Shown one piece after another: positions 29,062 to 38,583 of a stretch of DNA of 64,000 nucleotides. A program made the translations under genes and the position numbers. Source of the DNA: Pseudomonadales bacterium (GTDB lineage: Bacteria; Pseudomonadota; Gammaproteobacteria; Pseudomonadales; UBA5518). The notes under the pieces were generated by a model that was not told the origin of the DNA, did not search any database, and saw only the letters and a list, made by a program, of their open reading frames with translations. The first letter of the stretch is position 1; every line of letters starts with the position of its first letter. The stretch is taken from positions 135,517-199,516 of the forward strand of contig JAJVIG010000002.1 of the NCBI GenBank assembly GCA_022072145.1, given 5' to 3'.

Positions 29062-30447
29062 ATGGCGGTGCTTTCTGAAGATCCTGCGGTTTCACTTGCA
29101 AAATTCGTCGTCGAAGTCAGATTCGAAAATTTAGATCCTGCAGTGGTCCAGATGGCCAAGCATTCGATACTGGACACTCTTGCTATATCGATAGCGGGAT
29201 CCAGCCAGTCGGGGGTGCGGGAGTCGATCGAAGTCATGAGAGATCTTGGGGGCGAGCCCGACGCCACTGTATGGCTCTTCGGAAATCGCCTGCCGGTGGA
29301 TCGTGCAGCCTTTGCCAATGGTCCCATGGCACGGGCGCTGGACATGGGCGATGTCCACGAAGAAGGCGGGCATGTCGGGGAATACATTTTGCCGTCACTG
29401 CTCGCGGCGGCTGAGTTGAAGAAAAAGCGCGGGGCACTGGTATCGGGAAAAGAATTTTTGACTGCCTACGTGGCGGGTGCGGAGGCATTGTCCCGCATCG
29501 GCCTGGCTTGCCGGGCAATTACCTCCGGAACAACCGAAAGAAAAAATCCGCAAATGGGAACGTTTGGCGCGGTAATTGCGGTTGCGAAGATTCTCGAATT
29601 CGATCTGCCAAAGACACAAAATGCCTTGGGGATTGCGTATAGCGCCATGGGATCTTTCGACAGTCAGATGTACCACGACGGGACACTGATGCAAAGAGTC
29701 CATCATGGTTTCGTATGCGCGGACGCGATTACCGCGGCGCTGTTGGCTGAAAGGGGGGTTACAGGCCCCACGAATATTTTTACGGGACAGGGCAATCTGT
29801 TTCAACTGTTCTACCCGCAATTCAGGGATATTAGGAGAATTACCGAGGGGCTCGGGGTGTTTTGGGAGTTCGCCGCCGGAAACATGATTAAGCCTTACAT
29901 GTGTTGCAAATGTTTCCATTCTTCGATGTATGCCTTGGATCTATTGATTCGAGAGAACTCCATCAATCCGGAGGACATAGGCGAGATCAGGGCCGTTGTT
30001 CCTCCAATGGCGTACTTCACGAACGCGAACTACTCACCAAAGACGATGGTGGATCGCCAGATGAGTGCACCTTGGAGCATTGCGCATATCGCCCTGCATG
30101 GCGAACTTTTCCTCGATTCCTATGCAGGGCAAGACAGCCCCGAAATCATCGGAATGATGCCGAAAATCGAATTCGATTTCGACGAAGCCCAATCGATGTG
30201 GTCAGGGAAGGTTTCGGTGCGGGCAAATGACCGCAGTTATGAGAGACAAGCCGATTACTGCATCGGCCACCCAAAGAACCCGATCGACTGGCATTGGCTG
30301 CAAGGAAAACTGGCGGCCTGCTGCAGGCACTCCGCAGTTCCCTTCAGCGGCGAGCGGCAGGCACGCCTGCTCGCGGCGGCGCAGAGCATCGAGAAGCTGC
30401 GGGACTGTTGCGAGCTGATCGACCTGATGACGCCAACATCATCCTGA
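29062..30447 (+). CDS. MmgE/PrpD-family protein
   Basis: 461 residues from ATG 29062 (MAVLSEDPAVSLAKFV), with a G-rich site seven bases upstream; a GTG at 29014 would add 16 residues. Family segments are visible: AKHSILDTLAISIAGS near the N terminus, ANGPMARALDMGDVHEEGGHVGEYILPSLLA, LGIAYSAMGSFDSQMYHDGTLMQRVHHGF, and KPYMCCKCFHSSMYALDLL. The family includes 2-methylcitrate dehydratase, cis-aconitate decarboxylase and iminodisuccinate epimerase, so the reaction is probably a hydration, dehydration, epimerisation or decarboxylation of a polar carboxylate. Hand count of one sample line (29041-29100) gives 50% GC, against 73% at 11041-11100, so the gene looks acquired. Confidence 0.88.
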   Translation: MAVLSEDPAVSLAKFVVEVRFENLDPAVVQMAKHSILDTLAISIAGSSQSGVRESIEVMRDLGGEPDATVWLFGNRLPVDRAAFANGPMARALDMGDVHEEGGHVGEYILPSLLAAAELKKKRGALVSGKEFLTAYVAGAEALSRIGLACRAITSGTTERKNPQMGTFGAVIAVAKILEFDLPKTQNALGIAYSAMGSFDSQMYHDGTLMQRVHHGFVCADAITAALLAERGVTGPTNIFTGQGNLFQLFYPQFRDIRRITEGLGVFWEFAAGNMIKPYMCCKCFHSSMYALDLLIRENSINPEDIGEIRAVVPPMAYFTNANYSPKTMVDRQMSAPWSIAHIALHGELFLDSYAGQDSPEIIGMMPKIEFDFDEAQSMWSGKVSVRANDRSYERQADYCIGHPKNPIDWHWLQGKLAACCRHSAVPFSGERQARLLAAAQSIEKLRDCCELIDLMTPTSS

Positions 30448-30469
30448 CCGACCCGGCAGGTCACATGCA

Positions 30470-30488
30470 TAGTCCGTTTGCATCATGT
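30470..30488 (+). promoter_or_regulatory. Shared upstream motif, copy 2
   Basis: TAGTCCGTTTGCATCATGT, 19 bases differing at one position from the copy at 26373-26391. It lies in the 123-base gap after the MmgE/PrpD gene. Same strand and same type of location as copy 1. Confidence 0.4.
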
Positions 30489-30570
30489 GCGACAAAGACA
30501 ACCTGTAGATACTGTGCTCACGAGTTGACCTGCCGCCGTAAATCGACTGCTCTCCACGCGGGGGAAGCCC

Positions 30571-30825
30571 ATGAGTTCGATCGATCATTTCGTGTTTCAC
30601 CAGGCCAACAAGTATCTGCTCGAGCGGTTGCGAAGCAAGCTGCAAATCCCGATACGCAAGTTCTGGTTAGAGATGGAGGCTAGCGGAAATACAGTCTCGG
30701 CGACCATTCCGATCGCACTCGAGAGAGCATTGGCGAAGGGTTCGATCCGTGCCGGCGATGACGCCTTGCTGGCCGGCTTCGGAGCGGGACTTTCATGGGC
30801 TACTACCATGGTTCGCATCGCCTGA
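30571..30825 (+). pseudogene. C-terminal fragment of a beta-ketoacyl-ACP synthase III-like (FabH/thiolase-fold) gene
   Basis: 84 residues starting MSSIDHFVFHQANKYLLERL and containing ASGNTVSATIPIAL and LAGFGAGLSWATTMV. These are the catalytic His (HQAN) and Asn (GNT) blocks and the final strand of a KAS III protein. The first roughly 240 residues, with the nucleophilic Cys, are absent. The frame is closed by TGA at 30526-30528, and the 14 codons in between show no KAS similarity. No N-terminal half was found nearby in any frame. It is therefore best read as a remnant, although its ATG follows a GGGGGAAG and a small expressed protein cannot be excluded. Confidence 0.7.
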
Positions 30826-30898
30826 CCGACCGACAAACGTTCGCGATTTATGTGTCTCATCGACTAGGTATGAACAGCACACTTCAAGGAGAACATCG

Positions 30899-31495
30899 AT
30901 GACCAACCGTTCGTCCGCCCAACGCATCGAGCCCTTGTCCACGGCGGAGATCGAGCGCATCGCTGCCGATGCGGGAATTCCCGCCGAGCTTCTGGACCGC
31001 AACATCTTTCGTGTCCTCTATCGCAGTCCTCGTGTCGCCAAGGCAATGCAGGAACTGCTCTACGTGCATCTGTATGGCTCGGCACTGGACGACCGGTTGC
31101 GTGAACTCGTCATCATGCGGATCGGCTGGGTCACCGGATGCGACTACGAATGGGCCCAACACTGGTTTACCGCGATCAGTGCGTTCGGGTGCAGCGCGGA
31201 CGATCTGCTTGCGGTGCGCGACTGGCGCACCTCGACACATCTCGGTGACGTCGACCGGGCGGTCCTGGCAGCGACCGACGAAGTGGTCAACGGTGGGTCG
31301 ATTTCCGACGCGACCTGGCAGCTTTGCTGCGCGCACCTGCCCAACCGGCAGGCATGTCTGGAGCTGGTGACCGCGATCGCGACCTGGCACGCGATCTCGC
31401 TGATTCTTAGAAGCCTTCATGTCCCGCTGGAAGAGGACACGCCCTCATGGCCTCCCGACGGACAGGCGCCTGTGATCATCAGGTCGGAGCAGTGA
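30899..31495 (+). CDS. Carboxymuconolactone decarboxylase/AhpD-like family protein
   Basis: 198 residues from ATG 30899, eight bases after AAGGAG. It is an all-helical CMD-type protein: [27 protein letters not shown] carries the CxxxxxxH form of the active-site motif (one Cys, a Glu and a His), unlike the CxxC of true AhpD. Such single-Cys members often sit in catabolic clusters, and their reactions are mostly unknown; decarboxylation or tautomerisation of small acids is a general guess. It is followed after 17 bases by the CoA-transferase alpha gene. Confidence 0.85.
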   Translation: MTNRSSAQRIEPLSTAEIERIAADAGIPAELLDRNIFRVLYRSPRVAKAMQELLYVHLYGSALDDRLRELVIMRIGWVTGCDYEWAQHWFTAISAFGCSADDLLAVRDWRTSTHLGDVDRAVLAATDEVVNGGSISDATWQLCCAHLPNRQACLELVTAIATWHAISLILRSLHVPLEEDTPSWPPDGQAPVIIRSEQ

Positions 31496-31512
31496 GCCGG
31501 AGGACCGTTGCG

Positions 31513-32214
31513 ATGATAGACAAACTCTATGCCGATGTTTCGGCGGCCGTGGCAGACATTCCCAACGGTGCAACCCTGCTGGTGGGAGGGTTTGGTCTGT
31601 GCGGCATACCGGAAAACCTGATCCGTGCGGTCGCCGATGGTCGCGCAAGGGACCTGACGGTCGTTTCGAACAACTGCGGCGTGGACGACTTCGGTCTTGG
31701 CTGGCTGCTTGCTGGTGGGCAGATCCGGAAGATGGTCGCTTCGTATGTCGGTGAGAACAAGACGTTCGAGCGACAGTTCCTGAGCGGCGAACTCGAGGTC
31801 GAGCTCAACCCCCAGGGAACGCTGGCCGAGAGACTGCGTGCCGGAGGCGTTGGCATTCCCGCGTTCTTCACCCCTACGGCTTACGGCACGGCGCTCGGGG
31901 AAGGCAAGGAGACACGCGTGCTGGGAGGACGCAACGTCGTTCTGGAACAGTGCATTACCGGCGACTTCGCCCTGGTGAAGGCGTTCAGGGGCGATCGTCA
32001 CGGAAATCTCGTCTATCGCAAGGCCGCCCGCAACTTCAATCCGCTGTGCGCAATGGCAGCAAAGGTATGTATCGCGGAAGTCGAGGAACTGGTGGAGCCG
32101 GGAGATCTCGACCCGGACACGATCCACACGCCGGGAATCTTCGTCGATCGGGTCGTGGTCGGCAGGAACTACGAAAAACGCATCGAGCAGCGCACGACGC
32201 GGGCTCGACCCTGA
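31513..32214 (+). CDS. 3-oxoacid CoA-transferase, subunit A
   Basis: 233 residues from ATG 31513 with GGAGG upstream. The family I CoA-transferase alpha signature is clear: [16 protein letters not shown] at 27-42 and a Gly-rich core ([30 protein letters not shown]). The partner subunit follows after 21 bases. The enzyme normally moves CoA from succinyl-CoA (or acetyl-CoA) to acetoacetate or another 3-oxoacid. With the downstream beta-keto acid cleavage enzyme, which releases acetoacetate, an acetoacetate-activating role is the simplest reading (inference). Confidence 0.93.
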   Translation: MIDKLYADVSAAVADIPNGATLLVGGFGLCGIPENLIRAVADGRARDLTVVSNNCGVDDFGLGWLLAGGQIRKMVASYVGENKTFERQFLSGELEVELNPQGTLAERLRAGGVGIPAFFTPTAYGTALGEGKETRVLGGRNVVLEQCITGDFALVKAFRGDRHGNLVYRKAARNFNPLCAMAAKVCIAEVEELVEPGDLDPDTIHTPGIFVDRVVVGRNYEKRIEQRTTRARP

Positions 32215-32235
32215 CTATCCGCAAGTAGGTGCGAC

Positions 32236-32892
32236 ATGCCATTGAATCGTGAACAGATCGCCATCCGTGCGGCGCAGGAGCTCCGCAACGGCTACTACGT
32301 AAACCTGGGCATCGGCATCCCCACGCTGGTGGCCAATCACATCCCTGCCGGGATCGAAGTCGTATTGCACTCGGAGAACGGCATCCTTGCCTACGGATCG
32401 TTCCCCTTCGATGGCGAGGAAGACGCCGATCTGATCAACGCTGGCAAGCAGACGATCACCGAGTGTGCGGGAACCTCGTATTTCGATTCCTCGCTTTCCT
32501 TCGGCATGATCCGGGGCGGACACATCGATCTGACGATACTCGGTGCGATGCAGGTGGATGCGCGCGGGAGCATCGCCAATTACATGATCCCGGGGAAGAT
32601 GGTGAAGGGGCCGGGAGGCGGAATGGATCTCGTGGCCGGAGCAAGACGTGTCGTCGTGGCCATGGAGCATGTCGCCAGGAATGGCGAACACAAGATTCTC
32701 GAGCGCTGCAACTTGCCGCTGACGGGTTTTGGTGTCGTGTCCCGGATCGTTACGGATCTCGCCGTGATCGATGTCGAGTCCGACGGATTGGTGCTGGTCG
32801 AGAAGGCGCGGGATGCGAGCGTCACGGATATCCGGGACGCAACCGGCGCCCCGCTCCGCGTCTCGCCACAACTGCGCGACATTTCCACATAG
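32236..32892 (+). CDS. 3-oxoacid CoA-transferase, subunit B
   Basis: 218 residues from ATG 32236. The catalytic Glu of family I transferases is E47 in [10 protein letters not shown], which forms the glutamyl-CoA thioester. Further conserved blocks are [26 protein letters not shown] and [15 protein letters not shown]. Together with subunit A this is a complete ScoAB/AtoDA-type enzyme. Cytoplasmic. Confidence 0.94.
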   Translation: MPLNREQIAIRAAQELRNGYYVNLGIGIPTLVANHIPAGIEVVLHSENGILAYGSFPFDGEEDADLINAGKQTITECAGTSYFDSSLSFGMIRGGHIDLTILGAMQVDARGSIANYMIPGKMVKGPGGGMDLVAGARRVVVAMEHVARNGEHKILERCNLPLTGFGVVSRIVTDLAVIDVESDGLVLVEKARDASVTDIRDATGAPLRVSPQLRDIST

Positions 32893-33038
32893 GGAAACGG
32901 GCAGAGGTGATCTTGTCGCTGGGCGGGCCGTGGTGAGGTAACGGCGAAGGTCGGAGTTTCGTCTTTCCCGGGCAAATTGCATCGTTGGAATCATCGTGTT
33001 TGTCCGGGGATTTTCATTCCACCAGAGGAGAGTTCGTC

Positions 33039-34004
33039 ATGGAAAATCGGCAGAATCTTTGGGATCCGAGCAATCAACGGCAATGGGTGAATGCGGTGGC
33101 GCAGGGCAAGTTGCCGCCGTTGGTCATTTCGGTTGCCATCACCGGCGGGGTGCACGGAAAGGAAAGCAACCCGAACCTGCCGGAGACCGCGCAAGAGCAG
33201 GCCCAACAGGCATACGACTGTTACAACGCGGGCGCCTCCTTCATTCACCTGCACGCCAGGGTTCCGGGCAAGCCCTGGGAAACAAGCACCGACACCGGGG
33301 TTTACCGTAACCTCAATCGCATGGTGCGTGCGCGTTGCCCGGAAATCATCATCAACAATACGTGTGGCGGCGGGCATGGGGCGGACCAGTCCCAGGCGCT
33401 CGCACCGCTCAGCGCCAACCCCGAGAGCGCCAGCCTCGATATCGGGCCGCTGGCCACCCGGTTCACGATGAAAAAGCGTCCGGAAGCCGGTCGCATGCAG
33501 GATGAGGAATTCGAGGCAATCGCACCCTTCGGCTTGAGCCAGACCGAGCAATACGCCAAGGCCATGCTCGAGAAAGGCGTGCGTCCGGAAATCGAAGTGT
33601 GGCATCCCGGCAATTGGTCGTTGGTGCAGAATCTGATCGACAAGGACCTGCTGAAACCCCCGTACCTGATCCAGCTGGTGTTCGGCTTCCAGAGCGGGAT
33701 GTACGCGACTCCCAAAGACATGATCCATCTCGCGGAAACCGCGCCGAAGCCGTCCAGCCTGTGCGTGCTCGGGGTCGGTCCGTGGCAGACCAGCGTATTG
33801 ACCATGGGAATCCTGATGGGTACGAACGTGCGAACCGGCATGGAAGACAACCTGTATCTCGGAAAGGGAAAACCGGTGGAAAGCAACGCGCAGCTGGTGG
33901 AAAAGGTGGTTCGCCTGGCCCGCGAGCTCGGCCGGGAGATCGCAACCCCGCAGCAGGCGAGAGAAATGCTCGGATTTTCGCCGATACCCACGCAGTACGA
34001 GTGA
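33039..34004 (+). CDS. Beta-keto acid cleavage enzyme (BKACE, DUF849)
   Basis: 321 residues from ATG 33039 with GAGGAG upstream. Zinc-ligand candidates are H70 and H72 (FIHLHARVPG) and E269 (RTGMEDNLYL). AITGGVHGK (about 33-41) and LGVGPWQT are further family blocks. BKACE enzymes condense a beta-keto acid with acetyl-CoA and split the product into acetoacetate and a new acyl-CoA; known examples act on 3-keto-5-aminohexanoate and dehydrocarnitine. The N terminus is about 24 residues longer than in the lysine-pathway enzyme. The substrate side chain cannot be told by eye. CoA-transferase genes upstream and downstream fit use of both products. Confidence 0.93.
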   Translation: MENRQNLWDPSNQRQWVNAVAQGKLPPLVISVAITGGVHGKESNPNLPETAQEQAQQAYDCYNAGASFIHLHARVPGKPWETSTDTGVYRNLNRMVRARCPEIIINNTCGGGHGADQSQALAPLSANPESASLDIGPLATRFTMKKRPEAGRMQDEEFEAIAPFGLSQTEQYAKAMLEKGVRPEIEVWHPGNWSLVQNLIDKDLLKPPYLIQLVFGFQSGMYATPKDMIHLAETAPKPSSLCVLGVGPWQTSVLTMGILMGTNVRTGMEDNLYLGKGKPVESNAQLVEKVVRLARELGREIATPQQAREMLGFSPIPTQYE

Positions 34005-34048
34005 CGGGCTTCCGGATTCGAGCGCAGGGATCCTTCGTCCATACCCCC

Positions 34049-34073
34049 GGGATCGTCCGTGACGGGCGATCCC
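34049..34073 (+). terminator. Perfect hairpin between BKACE and CoA-transferase genes
   Basis: Arms GGGATCG (34049-34055) and CGATCCC (34067-34073) enclose TCCGTGACGGG, which can pair further (CCG/CGG). No T-tract follows. It may be a partial terminator or an RNA-processing/stability element that sets different expression on each side of the cluster. Confidence 0.35.
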
Positions 34074-34105
34074 GTGGCCGCCGTCTTTCGCTGGAGTGTG
34101 CCCAT

Positions 34106-36514
34106 ATGTCCACCGCCCTGGCTGATCTCCGCGTAGTGGAGTTGGGAGGAAATGTTTCAGCCCCCTACTGTGGCAAGCTGCTTGCCGATCTCGGTGCCGA
34201 TGTCGTCAAGGTCGAACCCCCGGGAGAGGGGGATCCGCTACGTCAGGAGGGGACGTTCCCGGAAGACGACGTGGATCCCAGCCGGGGCGGGCTTTTCCGC
34301 TACCTGAACACCAACAAACGCAGCATGTCGTGCGATCCCGGTTCCGAACCGGGCAGGCAATTGTTCGAATCCATTCTCCGGGATGCGGATTTGCTCATCG
34401 AGAACCTGGGTGCCGGTGCTCTCGAGGCCATCGGCCTGGGTTCCGATCGAATCGCGCAGATCAACCCCGGACTGGCGGTAATCCGGATTTCGGATTTCGG
34501 ACAATCGGGGCCGTATGCGGCCGTTCCCGCGACCGATCTGACGGTGCAGGCCACGGCAAACTGGATCAACAACCACCACATTCCCGGGCAGGAACCGGTA
34601 CAGGTCGGTGGCAGGTTGGCCGACTTCGTGGCGGGGGTCTATGCCGCCACGGCCGCGCTGACGGCCGTCTCGATGAAGGCTTCCTCCGGCAAGCCTGTGA
34701 GCTTCGACGTTGCCAAACAGGAATGTCTGGTGTCCTGTCTTGGCGCCACCTGGCTGCATCTGGAAACCCTGCAGTCGCTTGGATGGGGAGCGCCTGACGA
34801 AAGATACTTTCCGTTTCCCGGAGTCGTTCCGTGCAAGGACGGACTGGTCAGCGTCAACTCATTGACCCAGCAACACTTTTCCGACTTCTGCAACCTGTCG
34901 GGAGTGCCTGGATACATTCCGTTGCTCATGGAAATCGCCTACGGCGGGCCCAACTTCGACGCGTTCTTCCGCGATATCGAACCGTGGCTGATGGAGCGCA
35001 CCGTGGAGGAGGTGGTCGAGATCTGTCAGGCAGTCAGGATTCCGGCCGTCCCGATCTCGAATGGAAAAACCATCCGTGACCTGCCGCAACTCAGGGCCAG
35101 ATCGTTTTTCGTCAAAGACCCGGAAACCGGCACTGATTTTCCGGGATTTCCGTATCGATTCGAACTCACGCCGCCGACGCTCCGCCGATCGGCTCCGCGG
35201 CCCGGCGACGAAGCTCCCGTACAAGGGCGGTCGATCTGGGAAGCACGGCGTCGGCCCGTGTCCGACATGAACGACAACAGGGAGGGGCTGCCGTTCGCCG
35301 GGCTGCGCGTCCTCGATCTGGGGATCTTCTGGGCGGGGCCCTACGTCAGCTGCTACCTGGGGGCGTACGGGGCGGATGTCATCAAGATCGAATCGATTCA
35401 GCGGCCGGACGCGTTCCGGTACCAGACTGCCTATCCGGAGGAAGGCCCCGACTGGTACGAGCGCAGCAGCATCTGGCAGCACACGAATCTCAACAAGCGC
35501 GACGTCACGCTCAATCTCGACGATCCCGCGGGTCAGCAGATCTTCGCGCGCCTGGTGGCCGGCGCGGATGTGTTGATCGAGAATTTCTCGCCGCGTGTCA
35601 TGGAAAATTTCGGATTCGGCGCGAAGCGCTTGCGAGCGATGAATCCGCGTCTGATCGTCTTGCGGATGCCGGGTTTCGGACTGGAGGGACCTTGGCGCAA
35701 CTACAGCAGTTTCGCGATGCCCCTGGAGCAGGTCAGCGGGATGGCATGGGTCACCGGTGAAACGCAAGGCCCCCCGTTGAACGTAGGTGGCTATGCGGAT
35801 GCCCTGGTCGGTGCGCACGGACTGGTCGCGGTGCAGGCAGCGCTCAGGTACCGGGCCAGAACCGGGAAGGGCCAGCTGTTGGAGGTGGCGCAACTCGAAG
35901 TCGGGGTGAGCGTGACTGCGGAGCAACTGCTTGCTTACTCCATGACAGGCAAGCTGATGGGCAGACACGGCAATCGGTCTGCAGCGATGGCGCCGCAAGG
36001 CGTTTACCGCTGTGGTGATGCCGGATTCGTCGCGATTTCCATCAGGGACGACGAAGACTGGAAGCGTTTTGCGGCAATCGAGTCCGTGCGGATATGGGCA
36101 GAGGAACCGCGGTTCGCATCGCAGGCAATGCGTCGGCAGCAGCACGATGAACTCGATGCGCTGCTGTCCCGTTGGGTAAATGATTCGACCGCTGATGAGG
36201 TAATCGGCACGCTCCGGAAGTCGGGCATTCCATCGGCGATTCTGGTGAAACACGCCGAGATAGCGGCTGAGCCCAACCTTGTCGCTCGCGGGTACTTCCA
36301 GGAAATCGACCATCCGCTGTGCGGCGTGCGTCGATTCCCGAGATGGCCCTGGCGTCACGCCGACGGCGGAGTCCCTGCTCACCGTTTCCGTGCCCCGACG
36401 CTGGGTGAACACAACCACGATGTCCTGGAGGGGGAGTTGGGGCTTTTCGTGGACGAGATGGGGTATCTGTCCTCGCGGGGCGTCATCGGCACGATTCCAA
36501 GAGGGCTGGACTAG
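34106..36514 (+). CDS. Tandem two-domain family III (CaiB/BaiF) CoA-transferase
   Basis: 802 residues in one frame, start ATG 34106 (MSTALADLRVVELGGNV) after TGGAG. Residues 1-387 and 388-802 are each a complete family III transferase. Domain 1 begins LRVVELGGNVSAPYCGKLLADLGADVVKVE and keeps the catalytic Asp (D173, GGRLADFVAGV). Domain 2 begins LRVLDLGIFWAGPYVSCYLGAYGADVIKIE and keeps D565 (GGYADALVGAHG). The domains are clearly diverged. Family III enzymes work as interlocked dimers, so the fusion can form a single-chain dimer with two different active sites. They exchange CoA between acyl-CoAs and free acids such as carnitine, formate, oxalate or benzylsuccinate. Cytoplasmic. It probably activates the imported acid with CoA from a downstream product (inference). 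Confidence 0.92.
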   Translation: MSTALADLRVVELGGNVSAPYCGKLLADLGADVVKVEPPGEGDPLRQEGTFPEDDVDPSRGGLFRYLNTNKRSMSCDPGSEPGRQLFESILRDADLLIENLGAGALEAIGLGSDRIAQINPGLAVIRISDFGQSGPYAAVPATDLTVQATANWINNHHIPGQEPVQVGGRLADFVAGVYAATAALTAVSMKASSGKPVSFDVAKQECLVSCLGATWLHLETLQSLGWGAPDERYFPFPGVVPCKDGLVSVNSLTQQHFSDFCNLSGVPGYIPLLMEIAYGGPNFDAFFRDIEPWLMERTVEEVVEICQAVRIPAVPISNGKTIRDLPQLRARSFFVKDPETGTDFPGFPYRFELTPPTLRRSAPRPGDEAPVQGRSIWEARRRPVSDMNDNREGLPFAGLRVLDLGIFWAGPYVSCYLGAYGADVIKIESIQRPDAFRYQTAYPEEGPDWYERSSIWQHTNLNKRDVTLNLDDPAGQQIFARLVAGADVLIENFSPRVMENFGFGAKRLRAMNPRLIVLRMPGFGLEGPWRNYSSFAMPLEQVSGMAWVTGETQGPPLNVGGYADALVGAHGLVAVQAALRYRARTGKGQLLEVAQLEVGVSVTAEQLLAYSMTGKLMGRHGNRSAAMAPQGVYRCGDAGFVAISIRDDEDWKRFAAIESVRIWAEEPRFASQAMRRQQHDELDALLSRWVNDSTADEVIGTLRKSGIPSAILVKHAEIAAEPNLVARGYFQEIDHPLCGVRRFPRWPWRHADGGVPAHRFRAPTLGEHNHDVLEGELGLFVDEMGYLSSRGVIGTIPRGLD

Positions 36515-36623
36515 CGTGCTGATCCGGGCCCCCGTGTTTCCGTCGACAGAACAGTTATGAGGGGCAGGAGGATGCCAGGGCGTAGCTGGCGAGTAGACAT
36601 ACCTGATGCGGAGGGATCTTGCG

Positions 36624-38570
36624 ATGGACGAACAGAAAACGAAGGTCGACAAGGGACGCCGCCGTTTCATCAAGGGCACTGCCGGAACCGCGCTGATCGC
36701 CTCTGCGGGGGCAGGCGGTTCCGGTGCCGATGCATCCCCCGGGGCTGCGGATGAAAAAAAACGCGCCGATTCCAATCGGGCGGCAGCGGAAGGCGTGGCC
36801 GAATTATTGCCACCGGGGCCATCCTCGAAACTCGATGCCAGGTATTTCGGTTCCGATCATATGGTCGATGTGATCAAGCACCTCGGGATCGAATATGTGG
36901 CGTCCTGCCCCGGTGATTCCTTCAGAGGTTTGCAGGAATCGATAACCACCTACGGTGGAAATATCGGCCCTGAATGGATCAGTTGCACCCATGAGTCGAT
37001 ATCCGTAGGAATCGCCATCGGATATGCGCGTGCCACGGGTACCAGGCCCATGGCAGTCATGATGAAGTCGACTGTCGGTCTGCAGAATGCCGTCATGGCC
37101 ATCTACAACGCATTTGCCGACCGTGTGCCGATTTTGCTGATCAGTACGGCACAGCACGATGGGACCAAAAGATACTATTGGTTGCATTCGGCGCAGGACA
37201 ACAACGCCGTGGTCAGGGATTCTGTCAAGTGGGATGACACTCCTGGTTCGTTGCCACACGCGGTGGAATCATTGGTGCGCGGGTACGAGATTGCGACCAC
37301 CCCCCCCATGGGCCCGGTGCTGCTTTCGGTAGATACGCAGCTGCAGGAACTGCCCGTGACGGATGTCGTCCGGCCGACGATCCCGCCGTTGACATCCGTC
37401 CGTTATCCTGTCGGCGACAATGAAGCCATCCGGAGCCTGGCGCAATCTCTGGTCGACGCGGAGTTTCCGGTAATTGCCGCAGATCGCTACACTCACAGTG
37501 AACGGGCGATGCCGATGCTCGTGGAACTGGCGGAATTACTGGGATCCGCCGTTATCGATCTGAATTTCCGCTACAACTTTCCGACCGATAACCGGTTGAA
37601 TCAGACATTCGACTCTTTTGTCAGTGTATCCGAGGCGGACGTGCTGCTGGCACTGGAGCCGTCGGACCTCTGGCAGGCCATCAATACATGGAGGACGCAG
37701 CCTGCCTGGTCGACGAGCCGCATCGTCAAGAGAGACTGCAGGGTCGTTGTCCTGGGTGTCGATTCCGCTCTTCGTTCGAACTATCAGGATTTCGGTCGCT
37801 ACACGCCAGCCGACGAGCATATTCACGGTGATGCGGAGGCGACGATGCCGCTGCTGATCGAAGAAGTTCGACGACGACTGGAAGGACGGGACCGGAAGAA
37901 GTACCTGGCGCGACGACAGGTACTGGAAAACAGGTATGAAGCACGACGCGAACGGGATCTGAAGCAGGCTGCCATCGGTTGGGATTCGAGTCCAATCACT
38001 ACTGCCCGCCTGTGCATGGAATTGGCGCACGCCATCAGGGGCGAGGACTGGGTCCTGTCGTCCAGCAACTATACGGTCAGTCAGTGGCCGCAGCGATTGT
38101 GGACGATCGACAAGCCCTATCAATGTGCCGCCAGTGTGGGGGCGTCGGGTCTTGGCGACTGCCTGGCGCGAGCGATCGGTGTGGCACTGGCGCACCGCAA
38201 GCAGAAGCGAATGGTCGTGAACATACAGCCGGATGGCGATCTCATGTTCACACCCGGCGCGTTGTGGACGGCTGCTCATCATGAGTTGCCTATACTGACG
38301 GTGGTACACAATAACCGCGCGTATCACCAGGAAGTCATGGTGATGCAGAACATCGCGAACCAACGGGATCGGGGGGTCGAGGGCGAGCGTATCGGATGTA
38401 CCCTGGACAATCCGCCGATCGACTTTGCACAGATGGCCAGGTCCATGGGAGTGTGGGCCGAAGGTCCGATTGTCGCGCCGGATGACCTGGGGCCGGCACT
38501 GGAGCGGGCCGTCGAGGTTGTCAGGACCGGTAAACCGGCTCTGGTGGATGTGGTCAGTGAGCCACGCTAG
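36624..38570 (+). CDS. ThDP-dependent enzyme (acetolactate synthase/benzoylformate decarboxylase fold) with twin-arginine signal
   Basis: 648 residues from ATG 36624, nine bases after GGAGG. The N terminus reads GRRRFIKGTAGTALIASAGA (11-30): twin Arg with F and K at the consensus places, a weakly hydrophobic stretch and an Ala-rich end, that is, a Tat signal. After a linker the ThDP fold begins at about residue 75. The catalytic Glu is E124 (SCTHESISVGIAIGYARATG). The central domain lies at about 240-430. The ThDP/Mg motif is D537-G-D539 with N563/N564 (VVHNNRAYH). Members decarboxylate or ligate 2-oxo acids and are nearly always cytoplasmic, so export of a folded, cofactor-loaded enzyme to the periplasm would be unusual and fits Tat. 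No FAD motif is evident. A small cytochrome c gene follows 13 bases later. Confidence 0.88.
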   Translation: MDEQKTKVDKGRRRFIKGTAGTALIASAGAGGSGADASPGAADEKKRADSNRAAAEGVAELLPPGPSSKLDARYFGSDHMVDVIKHLGIEYVASCPGDSFRGLQESITTYGGNIGPEWISCTHESISVGIAIGYARATGTRPMAVMMKSTVGLQNAVMAIYNAFADRVPILLISTAQHDGTKRYYWLHSAQDNNAVVRDSVKWDDTPGSLPHAVESLVRGYEIATTPPMGPVLLSVDTQLQELPVTDVVRPTIPPLTSVRYPVGDNEAIRSLAQSLVDAEFPVIAADRYTHSERAMPMLVELAELLGSAVIDLNFRYNFPTDNRLNQTFDSFVSVSEADVLLALEPSDLWQAINTWRTQPAWSTSRIVKRDCRVVVLGVDSALRSNYQDFGRYTPADEHIHGDAEATMPLLIEEVRRRLEGRDRKKYLARRQVLENRYEARRERDLKQAAIGWDSSPITTARLCMELAHAIRGEDWVLSSSNYTVSQWPQRLWTIDKPYQCAASVGASGLGDCLARAIGVALAHRKQKRMVVNIQPDGDLMFTPGALWTAAHHELPILTVVHNNRAYHQEVMVMQNIANQRDRGVEGERIGCTLDNPPIDFAQMARSMGVWAEGPIVAPDDLGPALERAVEVVRTGKPALVDVVSEPR

Positions 38571-38583
38571 AGGGGCGCGACAA

